A stretch of 64,000 nucleotides of DNA from Thermoflavifilum thermophilum. Lineage in GTDB: Bacteria > Bacteroidota > Bacteroidia > Chitinophagales > Chitinophagaceae. The notes beneath the pieces were generated by a model. It was not told the origin of the DNA. It did not search any database and saw only the letters and a list, made by a program, of their open reading frames with translations. Both the position numbers and the translations under genes were made by a program. Where the stretch lies: NCBI RefSeq assembly GCF_900116565.1, contig NZ_FPCJ01000001.1, forward strand, positions 1,426,001 to 1,490,000. Direction: 5' to 3'. Shown piece after piece: positions 9,315 through 17,648 of the stretch (within the stretch, counting starts at the first letter, position 1; the number at the start of each line of letters is the position of its first letter).

Positions 9315-10302
9315 GGTGTTTGATTGATTGCCAGACCATTTGTTTCCAGAAAGCCGGCCCTGAAAGAGCCGATCTCAGAAACCGGGCGCGTTGCCGGAAG
9401 GATAACCGGGCGGCCATTTGTTGAATCATCCAGTTTCGTTTGTATTTCCAGATATACAGGATATCAGGTACAACCCGGTTGGGATTGTCCAGATGAAGCA
9501 GGCTTTGGGAAAAAACATCCAGCCAGTGCAGGCATTGCAGCATGTCCTGAACACCGGTAAGTGACTGGTAGTCATACTGAAAAGCTTGTTGATAAGCTTC
9601 AGGGGGCAGTTCCGGATACACCGACAACCAAAGTTTTTTCCTCACTTCCTTCAGGCTTTCCGCATATTCTTCCCGGTGCAGATAGCGGTGAAGGCTTTTG
9701 CCATGAATGCGGTAACTGAGCAGAGGTTCGTCAATGCCTCCGATCAGATATCGTTTCAGGATGCGGGCAAACAAGTCATAGTCTTCTGCAAAAGGAAGCT
9801 GGTAACCGCCAATAGCCTCAATAGACTGACGATGAAACATAATGGCCGGATGGAAAATACAGCACTCAAAATGAAGGGTATAGTACAGATAGGCCGCAGG
9901 AATGCCTTCGGTGCCCAGATATCGGCCCTGTTCATCCATGAGATGCACCCTGCTGGTAACCATTGCACAGCGGGGATGCGCTTCCAGATAGGCTATTTGT
10001 TTAGCCAATCTCCAGGGATGGCAAATATCATCCGCATCCATTCGGGCAATCCATTCAAACTTGGCCAACGAAATGCCCTCATTCAGCCTGCGGGTTATTC
10101 CGCCCCTTTCTGCACAATCCACTATGCGGATGCGTTTGTCTTGGGTAGCATACATTTCGCAGATGGGGAGTGTTTGATCGGTAGAGCCGTCATTGATAAT
10201 CAGCAATTCAAAATCGCGATACGACTGTCCGAGCACGCTGCGAATGGCAGCTTCCACATAGGTTTCTCCGTTGTATACCGGCATCAGGACGGTGACAGGC
10301 AT
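9304..10302 (-). CDS. Glycosyltransferase family 2
   Basis: A 332-residue GT2 starting directly with MPVTVLMPVYNGETYVEAAIRSVL. FELLIINDGSTDQTL binds the nucleotide and IARMDADDICHPWRL is the DXD metal site (about residues 90-104). The acceptor-side motif PFAEDYDLFARIL is present around residue 180. The compact protein has no TM segment. It sits third from last in the operon, 6 bp after the preceding GT2, and overlaps the next by 11 bp. Confidence 0.92.
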   Translation of the reverse strand: MPVTVLMPVYNGETYVEAAIRSVLGQSYRDFELLIINDGSTDQTLPICEMYATQDKRIRIVDCAERGGITRRLNEGISLAKFEWIARMDADDICHPWRLAKQIAYLEAHPRCAMVTSRVHLMDEQGRYLGTEGIPAAYLYYTLHFECCIFHPAIMFHRQSIEAIGGYQLPFAEDYDLFARILKRYLIGGIDEPLLSYRIHGKSLHRYLHREEYAESLKEVRKKLWLSVYPELPPEAYQQAFQYDYQSLTGVQDMLQCLHWLDVFSQSLLHLDNPNRVVPDILYIWKYKRNWMIQQMAARLSFRQRARFLRSALSGPAFWKQMVWQSIKHHGI

Positions 10303-10308
10303 AGCCGT

Positions 10309-11196
10309 TTAGGGTATAAATCTGAAAATCTGATTTTTAATTTGTTTCCAGAAACTATATTCCGATCGAGCTTGTCGCAGGGCTTTTTCCACACGCGGGT
10401 CGGGAAGCCGAAAGTGGGCCTTCAGGTAATGTTCCAGCCAGTGGAAATAGTACCGATGTATTTCGTATTCATGATGGTTTTGCTGCCAGCTACCCATCAG
10501 GGAATCGGGTCGCTGGCGATAGCGATTCAGGCAGGTCGCAGCAAAATAAACCGGTTCCTGCAAGTAAAATTTCATCAGAAAGGCCTGATCTTCAAACACC
10601 ATGTAAGGTCCAGAAAAGGCAGTTTCAAAGCCATCCAGTTTTTTCAGGGTTTCTGTTTTCATCAGCAGGCTGCTGGGGCAGGGAGCTGCGCCCTTTCCCA
10701 AAGGATAGAGCGTGAGGGCGGCTTCGGGCGGATCTATGCGAGCGTCCAACCGGATGCCCGGATAGATGATTTCGTCCTGGCCGGTATTGGATTGGCCTGA
10801 CCAGCTGTACCAGTAGAGTGAGCCTTCGCCAAATAAGCCACACTCGGGAAAGCGCCGGGCAAGCCTTATTTGTGTTTCCAGCTTTTCCGGTAACCACACA
10901 TCGTCGGCATCCAGCAAGGCCACATATCGGCCCCGGGCGTGGGATAGCCCCAGATTGCGGGCAGCAGGCAGCCCGTGGTTACTGTGATCCGGATGGTTGA
11001 GCAGGTAAATACGATCGGGATAGCGTTCAGCCCATTGCCTGGCAATTTGTGCACTTTCATCGGTCGTGCCGTCGTCAATGAGCAGCAATTCCCAGTCCCG
11101 ATAAGTTTGCATTACCACGCTTTCAATAGCCTCTCCGATAAACCGGCCCGCCTGGTAAAACGGGATGAGAACGCTTACAGTGGGGTTTGAAGGCAT
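10309..11196 (-). CDS. Glycosyltransferase family 2
   Basis: I place the start at the ATG at 11196 (MPSNPTVSVLIPFYQ), because the GT-A fold begins six residues later, as in the neighbouring enzyme. In-frame upstream options are an ATG at 11217 and a TTG at 11241, which would leave only 3 bp after the deacetylase gene. The 295-residue protein has WELLLIDDGTTDES, the DXD site ALLDADDVWLPEKLE, and MVFEDQAFLMKFYL at the acceptor site. It ends in basic residues (KQIKNQIFRFIP). It is part of the same minus-strand glycan operon; donor sugar unknown. Confidence 0.9.
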   Translation of the reverse strand: MPSNPTVSVLIPFYQAGRFIGEAIESVVMQTYRDWELLLIDDGTTDESAQIARQWAERYPDRIYLLNHPDHSNHGLPAARNLGLSHARGRYVALLDADDVWLPEKLETQIRLARRFPECGLFGEGSLYWYSWSGQSNTGQDEIIYPGIRLDARIDPPEAALTLYPLGKGAAPCPSSLLMKTETLKKLDGFETAFSGPYMVFEDQAFLMKFYLQEPVYFAATCLNRYRQRPDSLMGSWQQNHHEYEIHRYYFHWLEHYLKAHFRLPDPRVEKALRQARSEYSFWKQIKNQIFRFIP

Positions 11197-11244
11197 GGAT
11201 GAATATTTTTGCACCATTTTTTCTGGATGCGATAAGCCCAAACT

Positions 11245-12261
11245 TCAGGATGCATGTGCAGCCTGGATTTGCTGAAACAGTTTTTCCAGCAGCAGATGCA
11301 GCTCCTCTGCCGTCCAGCTGCGTGCCCAGAGCCGCGGAATTTCATGCGCCGTTATGCCAGGGTTATCCAGTTCGGCAGCCGTGGTGCAGGCCAGTTTATA
11401 GCCTGCTTTTTTCACCAGTTCTGGTGTCAGCTCGTTGTAATGCCCGTGCGGATAGGCAAATACCTCGACCGGCTTGCCGATAAGCTCTTCCAGGTGTTGT
11501 TTGTTTTCTATGATTTCTTTCCATTGTTTGCGTCGGGGCAGCAGTCCCAGTATCTGATGGTAAAAACCATGCCCACCAATGGTTACGTAGGGACTTTGGG
11601 CCATTTCGCGCACATGGGCTTCGGTTAGCATGGCAGGAAGTATGTCGGTAGTATGGCCGCATTTTTTCAGTAAAGCTTTGGCCCATTTATCCTGGCGGTT
11701 TGAATTGACCTTCATCCGCATGTGCCAGGCATGATAAGCAAACATGTCATCATTCACCTGCGGGGTTACCAGCAGGCTCATCCTGGCCTGTTCATCAAAT
11801 ACATCAGGTCCGGGCAAAATACCTTTCAAATCTGGTATAGGATCGTGGTCCAGAAAAACATGATCTACTACTTCCCACCAGCAAATCCGGGCCTGATGCG
11901 GGCCACCGGCAAGGTATCCGGACGAGATAAAAAAGGTGGCCGGCAGCCGGTAGCGTTGCAGCAGAGGGAATACTTCGGTGTAATGTTCCAGATAACCATC
12001 ATCAAAGCTCAGGCAAATCATAGGTTTCCCACTCACATGTTCTGCAGGCTCCAGCAAATCCATCAGAGGCCTGACCTCATAATCTGAGGACAACAAATGA
12101 AGCTGTTCCTCAAAAGCGGCACGGTCCACACACATATTCCAGGGATCAGAGGCATGTACCTGTCCGATATGATGATACATCAGCACGATTGCGTTCAGCC
12201 GGAACGGGGATGCAGGAGGATCTGGCTGCCGGTTGGTTCTCTTAAAAAGATTGTGAAGCAT
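11245..12261 (-). CDS. Polysaccharide deacetylase family protein (CE4-like)
   Basis: A 338-residue NodB-homology protein. The first catalytic motif is CLSFDDGYLEHY (about residue 84), where the Asp pair provides metal ligand and base, followed by LPATFFISSGYLAGG. The metal-binding H-x3-H motif appears as GHGFYHQ (about residue 227). EVFAYPHGHYNELTPELV matches motif 3, and the C-terminal part has the usual LARSWTAEEL tail. No signal peptide is seen, so it would act on a lipid-linked intermediate in the cytoplasm or is peripherally attached. It lies inside the glycan operon: its start overlaps the GT-methyltransferase gene by 20 bp and a GT2 follows. It likely removes an N-acetyl group from the glycan. 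Confidence 0.88.
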   Translation of the reverse strand: MLHNLFKRTNRQPDPPASPFRLNAIVLMYHHIGQVHASDPWNMCVDRAAFEEQLHLLSSDYEVRPLMDLLEPAEHVSGKPMICLSFDDGYLEHYTEVFPLLQRYRLPATFFISSGYLAGGPHQARICWWEVVDHVFLDHDPIPDLKGILPGPDVFDEQARMSLLVTPQVNDDMFAYHAWHMRMKVNSNRQDKWAKALLKKCGHTTDILPAMLTEAHVREMAQSPYVTIGGHGFYHQILGLLPRRKQWKEIIENKQHLEELIGKPVEVFAYPHGHYNELTPELVKKAGYKLACTTAAELDNPGITAHEIPRLWARSWTAEELHLLLEKLFQQIQAAHAS

Positions 12262-15184
12262 GGTTATTTGATTTTATTGTAAGATGTTTAATTGCACAGG
12301 CGGCTATGATGACGGGGAAGTGCGGGTCATGATCATTTTTTTCGGCATCCGTCAGCTCATCTTCGACCAGGCCATATAAAAACGCAGTGGCTGCCAGCAC
12401 ATTGCCATAGGTATGCAAGTTCAGGTTTTCTGGCGCAAAGGATGTGCGCAGCAGGCGGCTGAGTGACGTACTGGTAAAAGAGCCCTGCCAGCTATCCTTC
12501 CACTCATCGTGATCAATGGGAGTAATGCCCGGCACGGTGAGCAGGAGGGCCCCGCCGGGCTTCAGCAGGCGGCTGCATTCGGCAATCGCCCTTTCGGGGC
12601 AGGCCAGCAAATGCAGGGTCTGGGTAAGGATGATGCAATCCAGCTGGCCATCGGCCAGCGGAATATGGTCGTTCAGATCACCAACCACCGTTACGCCCGG
12701 ATGTTCAGCCCGCACATGCAGTACATCACTGCGGCTTACCTGATCTCCCCCGAATTGTCGGGTATAGCTGTTGTCACCTATTTCCAGTACATGCCCCCGT
12801 ATGCAATGCCGATAATGAAACAAAAAATCTTCAATGTAGTAGCGGTCTACCGGTTTCCCCCGATCAAAGCCGAAGCGGGCACTGAAGGGGCGGGTTTGCC
12901 GGAGATCTCCCCACCTGGTTTGTCCCCTGGGTGGTACATAGGCTGCCACCCAGGATTCGCTGTACCGGGAATGGCGCTGTAGCCGTGGGAAGAATCTGCT
13001 GATCATGGCTCGTATTTTTTTATAGATCAGATGCATCCCTGCCCGCAGCAATGACCTGGGCCTCCATCTGATACACAACATCCATTCAGCCGGCGAAAGG
13101 GAATATTTTCCATAAAAATAACGGAATTGCAGCCTGCGAAGCAATTCCCCGGCGTAATATTTTTTCCAGATTTTTTTGCCACTGGCGTAGGGCGATTGTT
13201 GCTTCAGCTGTGGCCAGCGTTCATAGTGGCGGCGCAGCACATGCAGCACCTGATGCAGCATCCAGCCCACCTGGCCCGACATGTTTTGCGGGTGCAGGCG
13301 GTAGGCAGCCACCCTTTCCAGATGGCTATGGATTCGGAACAGGCGTGCGGCCCGCAGGTAAAGGTCGTAATCTTCGGCGGCCCGCAGGGTTGTATCGAAT
13401 TGCAGGTAATGAAACACTTCGCGGCGGTAGCACACGGCTGCATGCATGCCGATATAATTACCCTGCAGCAGAGCGGTTTCCGGGTCGGCTGGCACATCGG
13501 TAGGCTCCCAGTTTTGCAGCAGGCGCCCCTCCGCTGAAGTTTTGTCGTGATGGCCGGTGATGATAGCCGCCTCCGGGTGGGCGGCGGCATGCCGGAGCTG
13601 GGTTTCAATGGCGGCGGGATAGAGCCAATCATCCGCATCCAGGAAAATAATCCATTCTCCCCGGGCATAGCCAATACCCGTATTGCGAGCGGCTGCCAGG
13701 CCCTGGTTTGCCTGATACACATACCGCACGCCGGGGAAGAGTGCGGCCACAGCGGCCGTATCGTCAGTCGAGCCATCATCCACCACCAGGCATTCCACAT
13801 GGGGGTAGGTCTGCTCGAGCACGCTCCGGATGGCATCAGGTAAATAATGGGCCTGTTGATAACAGGTGATGACTACGCTCACCAGGGGTGATGGAGAGGC
13901 GGGTGGTAACACGATGGGACCTGCTGGCTCGGGATAAGGCGGCTGATGGCGGTGTCGGAAAGCATATAGCCAGCCGGCGAGGAAGCCCCGCAGCTCGTCG
14001 GCCCAGGTGTGGTAGGCATCCCGAAAACGGTAACGGAGCGCTTTCCGGAAACGTTGTGCATAATATGCAGGTAAGGTTCGGGTCAGGTGCTGCCAGTCAG
14101 CTTTTCGCCGAAACTGGCGATAGCTGATCCAGAGCGCCGTGGTGAAACCCCGCAGGTAGGAGAAAATTTGTTGATGCAGCTCTGGCAGGGTGGTCCGGTG
14201 GTGATGAAACACGACAGCGGCGGGCTCATAGCGAATGGCGTAATCCTGGACCAACAACCGATACCAAAGTTCCGAATCGCCATTGCAGCCGGCAGCTCCG
14301 GCATCGAGCCGCTGATCAAAACCTCCGCTGCCTGCCAGCACCGATTTGCGAAAAGCCATGCAGGCGCCGGCACCGATTTCCCAGACGGGGACGAGTGGCT
14401 GCTGTTGGTTGAGCCGATTACCGGTATAGGTTTGGGGAATGAACCCCCGCTGGAAGCTCCAGTAAGCTTCAAAGAGGCGCTGTGCGAGGGTGTCGAGTCG
14501 GGCCGGCAGTACCAATCCGGTGAGGGCATGGATTTCGGGATGCTCGATAAAAGTGTTTTTCACTGCCCGGATGAGAGTTGGGTACACCTGCACGTCGTCG
14601 TCAATATACAAGACAATATCGCTGGTAGCAGCTCGCCAGCCGGCGTTACGGGCATAGTCGAGTCCGCAGCGGGGCTCATCAATCAGGCGCAGGCCGGGCA
14701 GGGTTTCTTCCGGTAGATGAAGTGGGCCGGGGGTGTTGTTCACCATCACGATTTCATCGGGCTGGGGTTGCAGTTTTTGTATGCTATGGAGGCATTCCCG
14801 GAGGGCTTCGGGTCGGCTGCCTGCAGTACAAATCACCAGCGCAACCGATGGATGCCGAGATGGGGCTGCAACCACTTTGTCTTGCATACTCATCTCCAGC
14901 CAATCTTTCATTTGCCTGTGCATCTCCGGCCAGGCAGGAGGTGTGGCCAACCATCCCGCCCGATGGGCCACTGCCGGCCAGGCACACGCCCAGAGCAGTC
15001 GCTCCCATTCCGGTTGGCTCACGGGCAATGAGCATTCGCGGGTATCTATCAGTCCCAGCGGCAGGTCTTCCCACCACACCACCAGCAGATGGGGCACGGC
15101 AAAATAGCCAATCCACGTTTCCGGATCAGCGAGAGGTGCCGCGAGGTTGATATGCTGGATGCAGTAGGGCTGATCAGTCCGCAT
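12242..15184 (-). CDS. Three-domain glycosyltransferase-glycosyltransferase-methyltransferase fusion
   Basis: A 980-residue protein. Residues 1 to about 105 are a region I do not recognise. The first GT2 domain runs from about 110 (SVALVICTAGSRPEAL) with the acidic site VLYIDDDVQVYP. The second GT2 domain starts near 430 (PLVSVVITCYQQAHYLPD) with FLDADDWLYP. A class I SAM-dependent methyltransferase fills about 780-980, with HVLEIGDNSYTRQ as motif I, PLADGQLDCIILTQTLH, and RLLKPGGALLLTVPG. It would add two sugars and methylate the glycan, or cap it; methyl capping is a known chain-length control in ABC-dependent O-antigen systems, but that role here is inference. It overlaps the ATPase gene by 11 bp upstream and the deacetylase by 20 bp downstream. 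Confidence 0.88.
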   Translation of the reverse strand: MRTDQPYCIQHINLAAPLADPETWIGYFAVPHLLVVWWEDLPLGLIDTRECSLPVSQPEWERLLWACAWPAVAHRAGWLATPPAWPEMHRQMKDWLEMSMQDKVVAAPSRHPSVALVICTAGSRPEALRECLHSIQKLQPQPDEIVMVNNTPGPLHLPEETLPGLRLIDEPRCGLDYARNAGWRAATSDIVLYIDDDVQVYPTLIRAVKNTFIEHPEIHALTGLVLPARLDTLAQRLFEAYWSFQRGFIPQTYTGNRLNQQQPLVPVWEIGAGACMAFRKSVLAGSGGFDQRLDAGAAGCNGDSELWYRLLVQDYAIRYEPAAVVFHHHRTTLPELHQQIFSYLRGFTTALWISYRQFRRKADWQHLTRTLPAYYAQRFRKALRYRFRDAYHTWADELRGFLAGWLYAFRHRHQPPYPEPAGPIVLPPASPSPLVSVVITCYQQAHYLPDAIRSVLEQTYPHVECLVVDDGSTDDTAAVAALFPGVRYVYQANQGLAAARNTGIGYARGEWIIFLDADDWLYPAAIETQLRHAAAHPEAAIITGHHDKTSAEGRLLQNWEPTDVPADPETALLQGNYIGMHAAVCYRREVFHYLQFDTTLRAAEDYDLYLRAARLFRIHSHLERVAAYRLHPQNMSGQVGWMLHQVLHVLRRHYERWPQLKQQSPYASGKKIWKKYYAGELLRRLQFRYFYGKYSLSPAEWMLCIRWRPRSLLRAGMHLIYKKIRAMISRFFPRLQRHSRYSESWVAAYVPPRGQTRWGDLRQTRPFSARFGFDRGKPVDRYYIEDFLFHYRHCIRGHVLEIGDNSYTRQFGGDQVSRSDVLHVRAEHPGVTVVGDLNDHIPLADGQLDCIILTQTLHLLACPERAIAECSRLLKPGGALLLTVPGITPIDHDEWKDSWQGSFTSTSLSRLLRTSFAPENLNLHTYGNVLAATAFLYGLVEDELTDAEKNDHDPHFPVIIAACAIKHLTIKSNNHASQSF

Positions 15185-16421
15185 TTTCAGAAGGTTTCCA
15201 TGTCATGGCAAATTGTGGCCGCACGTAGCCCATGCGTCTTTCCGCTTCTGGGAATGGGGCCCTGTGCACATTGCCGGCAATATCAAAGACCAGACAGGCA
15301 TCTACCTGGCTATGATCGCCGGTCTGCAGGTCAGTCAGAAAAACCGACAGGTAGTAGCTGCCTTCGTTTAAAAAGTCGCCAGGGATTTCATATTCCAGCA
15401 TCCATTGACCCGGGGGTAGCGACAGGGGTGTGCTGGGCTGTTCAAACAGGCATTCTCCCACGAGGGTAAACAATTGCAGGCTGAGCTGCAGATGGTGGAC
15501 GGTTGCATGCGTGCGCAATTGCAGGCAGATCTGCAGCGGGGTATGCACATCCGGCACGTGCTGACCTTTGGCCAGCCGGGGATGCAAACGGGCTCTGGTC
15601 AGGCTCAGCTGCTTCCAGCAAAAAGGAGGATTGGGCTGCCAATCCCAGAGCTGGCCTGACTGGGCTTTGAGGTAGGCGCCGATGACCTGATGGGGAGGCC
15701 CTTCAGCGGCGATTTTTCCGTAGTCGAGCCAGATGGCCCGATGGGCAATCTGACCGATAAGGGAAAGCTGGTGGCTGACCATCAGGATGGTGGTGCCTTC
15801 CTCGCGGGCAATTGTGCGGATGCGATGCAGGCATTTGTGCTGAAAAGCTGCGTCACCCACTGAAAGCACTTCATCCACGATCCACAGCTCGGGCCGCAGG
15901 AATGCCCCGATGGCAAAGGCCAGGCGGATATACATGCCGGAAGAGTATCGCTTGACCGGTGTGTCTAAAAAGGGTCCGATTTCGGCAAAATCCACAATCT
16001 CATCGAAACGGCTCCGGATTTCCCGGTTGCTCATGCCCAGGATATTACCGCTCAGGAAAATGTTTTCGCGACCGCTCAGCTCCGGATGAAAGCCCACACC
16101 AGCTTCCAGCAGGCTGGCAATGCGGCCGCTGCCCATTACCCTGCCCCTGTCGGGCAGGGTGATGCGCGAAATGATTTTGAGCAGGGTAGATTTGCCGGCA
16201 CCGTTGGGGCCTACAATGCCCAATACCTCACCCTGTTGCACGGTGAAGCTCACATCGTCGAGTGCCTGTACGAAGCTGATGGGTGTGGATGATTTCTTTT
16301 GCCCGGAGCGCGTGCTCCACCAACTGAGTAGCGCTTCTCTCAGGCTGCTGGCCTGCGTGCCCAGATTACCCAAGCGATAGCGTTTGGAAAGGTGTTCGAC
16401 CGATAAAGCAAGTGCTCCCAT
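15174..16421 (-). CDS. Polysaccharide ABC transporter ATP-binding protein (Wzt/TagH-like) with C-terminal glycan-binding domain
   Basis: A 415-residue ATPase. The nucleotide-binding domain (about 1-245) shows Walker A GPNGAGKST, the signature VKRYSSGMYIRLAFAIG, and Walker B ELWIVDEVLSVGD followed by the H-loop MVSHQ. The extra C-terminal part (about 260-415) is a beta-rich domain like the carbohydrate-binding domain of Wzt, which in known systems recognises the modified end of the finished chain. It pairs with the permease 21 bp upstream. Together they would export an undecaprenyl-linked polysaccharide across the inner membrane. The presence of a methyltransferase in the next gene fits recognition of a methylated terminus, but this is inferred. 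Confidence 0.93.
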   Translation of the reverse strand: MGALALSVEHLSKRYRLGNLGTQASSLREALLSWWSTRSGQKKSSTPISFVQALDDVSFTVQQGEVLGIVGPNGAGKSTLLKIISRITLPDRGRVMGSGRIASLLEAGVGFHPELSGRENIFLSGNILGMSNREIRSRFDEIVDFAEIGPFLDTPVKRYSSGMYIRLAFAIGAFLRPELWIVDEVLSVGDAAFQHKCLHRIRTIAREEGTTILMVSHQLSLIGQIAHRAIWLDYGKIAAEGPPHQVIGAYLKAQSGQLWDWQPNPPFCWKQLSLTRARLHPRLAKGQHVPDVHTPLQICLQLRTHATVHHLQLSLQLFTLVGECLFEQPSTPLSLPPGQWMLEYEIPGDFLNEGSYYLSVFLTDLQTGDHSQVDACLVFDIAGNVHRAPFPEAERRMGYVRPQFAMTWKPSENAD

Positions 16422-16442
16422 GGGGCATGGATACTGTTTAAA

Positions 16443-17282
16443 CTAAATAATGTCCATCACTTTTCCGTCGCGCCAGCGGAAGGCCATCAGGCCAATGGCA
16501 CACACAACCAGGCAAGCCAGGGCAGCATACAACATGCCGCCTATCTGGTGATATCCCGCACCTAAAAGCGCATAGCGCAGGTATTCCATCAGCGCGCTCA
16601 TCGGGTTGAGCAGCAGCCAGCGTCGCAGCCATGAATGCACCATCGACAAGGGGTAGATGATGGGGGTAAGTATCCAGCCCAGGCGCAGCAAAAAATGAAG
16701 CAGGTTCTGGATATCCCGATAGCGGGCGCTGATGGCAGCCGCTATCAATCCCAGCCCCAGGCTGAGCAGGGCTATCAATATGATTACAGGAAGTGCAAGC
16801 AAAAGCTTCCATCCAAGGTGCAATTCGCCATGCAGGAGGTAAAAGCCCATGAGTCCGATCAGCAGCAGGCTCTGGATGCCGGCGCGGATGCCATGATGCA
16901 GCAGCGCAGCCAGTGGCACGATGATGCGGGGAAAATACACCTTGCTGAAGATATCGGCATAGCTATGATAAGCATACGAAACGGCAATCAGGCTTTCCGA
17001 GAAGAAGGTCCACCCAATAATGCCGGTCAGGTAAAACAAGGGAGCGGGCAAGCCATCGGTGGGTAAATCGGCCACCCGCTTGAAGATAAAGGTATAGGCT
17101 GCTATGCTCAGCAGGGGTTGCAACAACAACCAGAGGGGGCCTAAGATGGTTTGCTGGTAGCTGGTGAGCAGGTCGCGCCGCACCAGCCGCCACAGCAAGT
17201 CGCGATAGCCTCTCCTGAGTCGGGGCATTTCAGGGAATCCCCACCATCGTTGCTTGGCCGATATTTCCCAATGGGTTGGCAT
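16443..17282 (-). CDS. Polysaccharide ABC transporter permease (Wzm/TagG-like)
   Basis: The start is set at the ATG at 17282 (MPTHWEISAKQ). The frame stays open to 17384, but those 34 codons run through low-complexity intergenic sequence bordering a dispersed repeat and encode no family-like residues. The 279-residue protein has a cytoplasmic N-terminus with RDLLWRLVRRDLLTSYQQTILGPLW, the classic ABC-2 polysaccharide-exporter entry, and six hydrophobic segments. SKVYFPRIIVPLAALL and the MHSWLRRWLLLNPMSALMEYLRYALL segment are family hallmarks. It is the first gene of the glycan operon. No strong promoter box was found; TATCTTTC about 5 bp upstream matches TAnnTTTG at 7 of 8 positions without a -33 partner. 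Confidence 0.92.
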   Translation of the reverse strand: MPTHWEISAKQRWWGFPEMPRLRRGYRDLLWRLVRRDLLTSYQQTILGPLWLLLQPLLSIAAYTFIFKRVADLPTDGLPAPLFYLTGIIGWTFFSESLIAVSYAYHSYADIFSKVYFPRIIVPLAALLHHGIRAGIQSLLLIGLMGFYLLHGELHLGWKLLLALPVIILIALLSLGLGLIAAAISARYRDIQNLLHFLLRLGWILTPIIYPLSMVHSWLRRWLLLNPMSALMEYLRYALLGAGYHQIGGMLYAALACLVVCAIGLMAFRWRDGKVMDII

Positions 17283-17632
17283 AATGGAAAGATAGATATT
17301 TTTTGATTGGGTTGATGGGCTTGCTGATGCTTGCCGCCATGCCAAACCCCTTTTCCCCGCCCCCATCCCTTTTTTCTCTCCCATCCCGAACGAAGTGAGG
17401 GATCTCCTTCAACAGTGTGCATACGATTCGGCGGATTCCTGCCTGCCGGCAGGCCTCGCAGTGGCGGTATGGGTGAGGAGATCCTTCGCTGCGCTCAGGA
17501 TAGGGACGAAGGGGGAAATCAGGATGGGGACGAAGGGGTGTGGCGCAGGATGGGGAAGACAGGGGGTTTAGTGAATCACCACCTGTGGGTATTACCTGCA
17601 TCAAACGGCGCAGGATGGGGAAGACAGGGGGT
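17283..17632. other. 350-bp intergenic region filled with repeats
   Basis: This stretch separates the T9SS-tagged gene from the glycan operon. It holds a dispersed palindromic repeat (17381-17515), then G-rich GGGACGAAGGGG-type runs, then the first copy of a 42-bp direct repeat whose second copy overlaps the end of the T9SS-tagged gene. Frames that stay open across it encode only repeat sequence. I see no RNA gene. Confidence 0.8.
17381..17515 (+). repeat. Dispersed palindromic intergenic repeat, copy A
   Basis: About 135 bp. Imperfect inverted outer arms (GGATCTCC at 17400-17407 against GGAGATCC at 17477-17484) flank a perfect 14-bp palindrome GCCTGCCGGCAGGC at 17441-17454. The same sequence, clearly related along its full length, occurs in the opposite orientation at 29922-30069. 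It resembles REP/MITE-type non-coding elements. The arms include the words CGAAGTGAGGGATCTCC and GGAGATCCTTCGCTGCGCTC. Confidence 0.85.
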
Positions 17633-17648
17633 TTAATGAATCACCACC
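17542..17648. repeat. 42-bp direct repeat duplicating the 3' end of the adjacent gene
   Basis: Bases 17542-17583 and 17607-17648 match at 41 of 42 positions by eye (offset 65 bp; G or A at the single difference). The second copy covers the last codons and stop of the minus-strand T9SS-tagged gene (Val-Val-Ile-His-stop). The first copy repeats Val-Val-Ile-His-stop with CAC in place of CAT, but an in-frame TAA lies just before it, so it is a non-coding remnant. Confidence 0.85.

Noticed and set aside
9586-10800. 404-codon plus-strand frame across two GT2 genes
   Set aside because: It crosses the boundary of two well-supported minus-strand glycosyltransferases and shows no family sequence.
17331-17636. 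Short plus-strand frame through repeat copy A and the direct repeat
   Set aside because: Made entirely of repeat and low-complexity sequence between two minus-strand genes.
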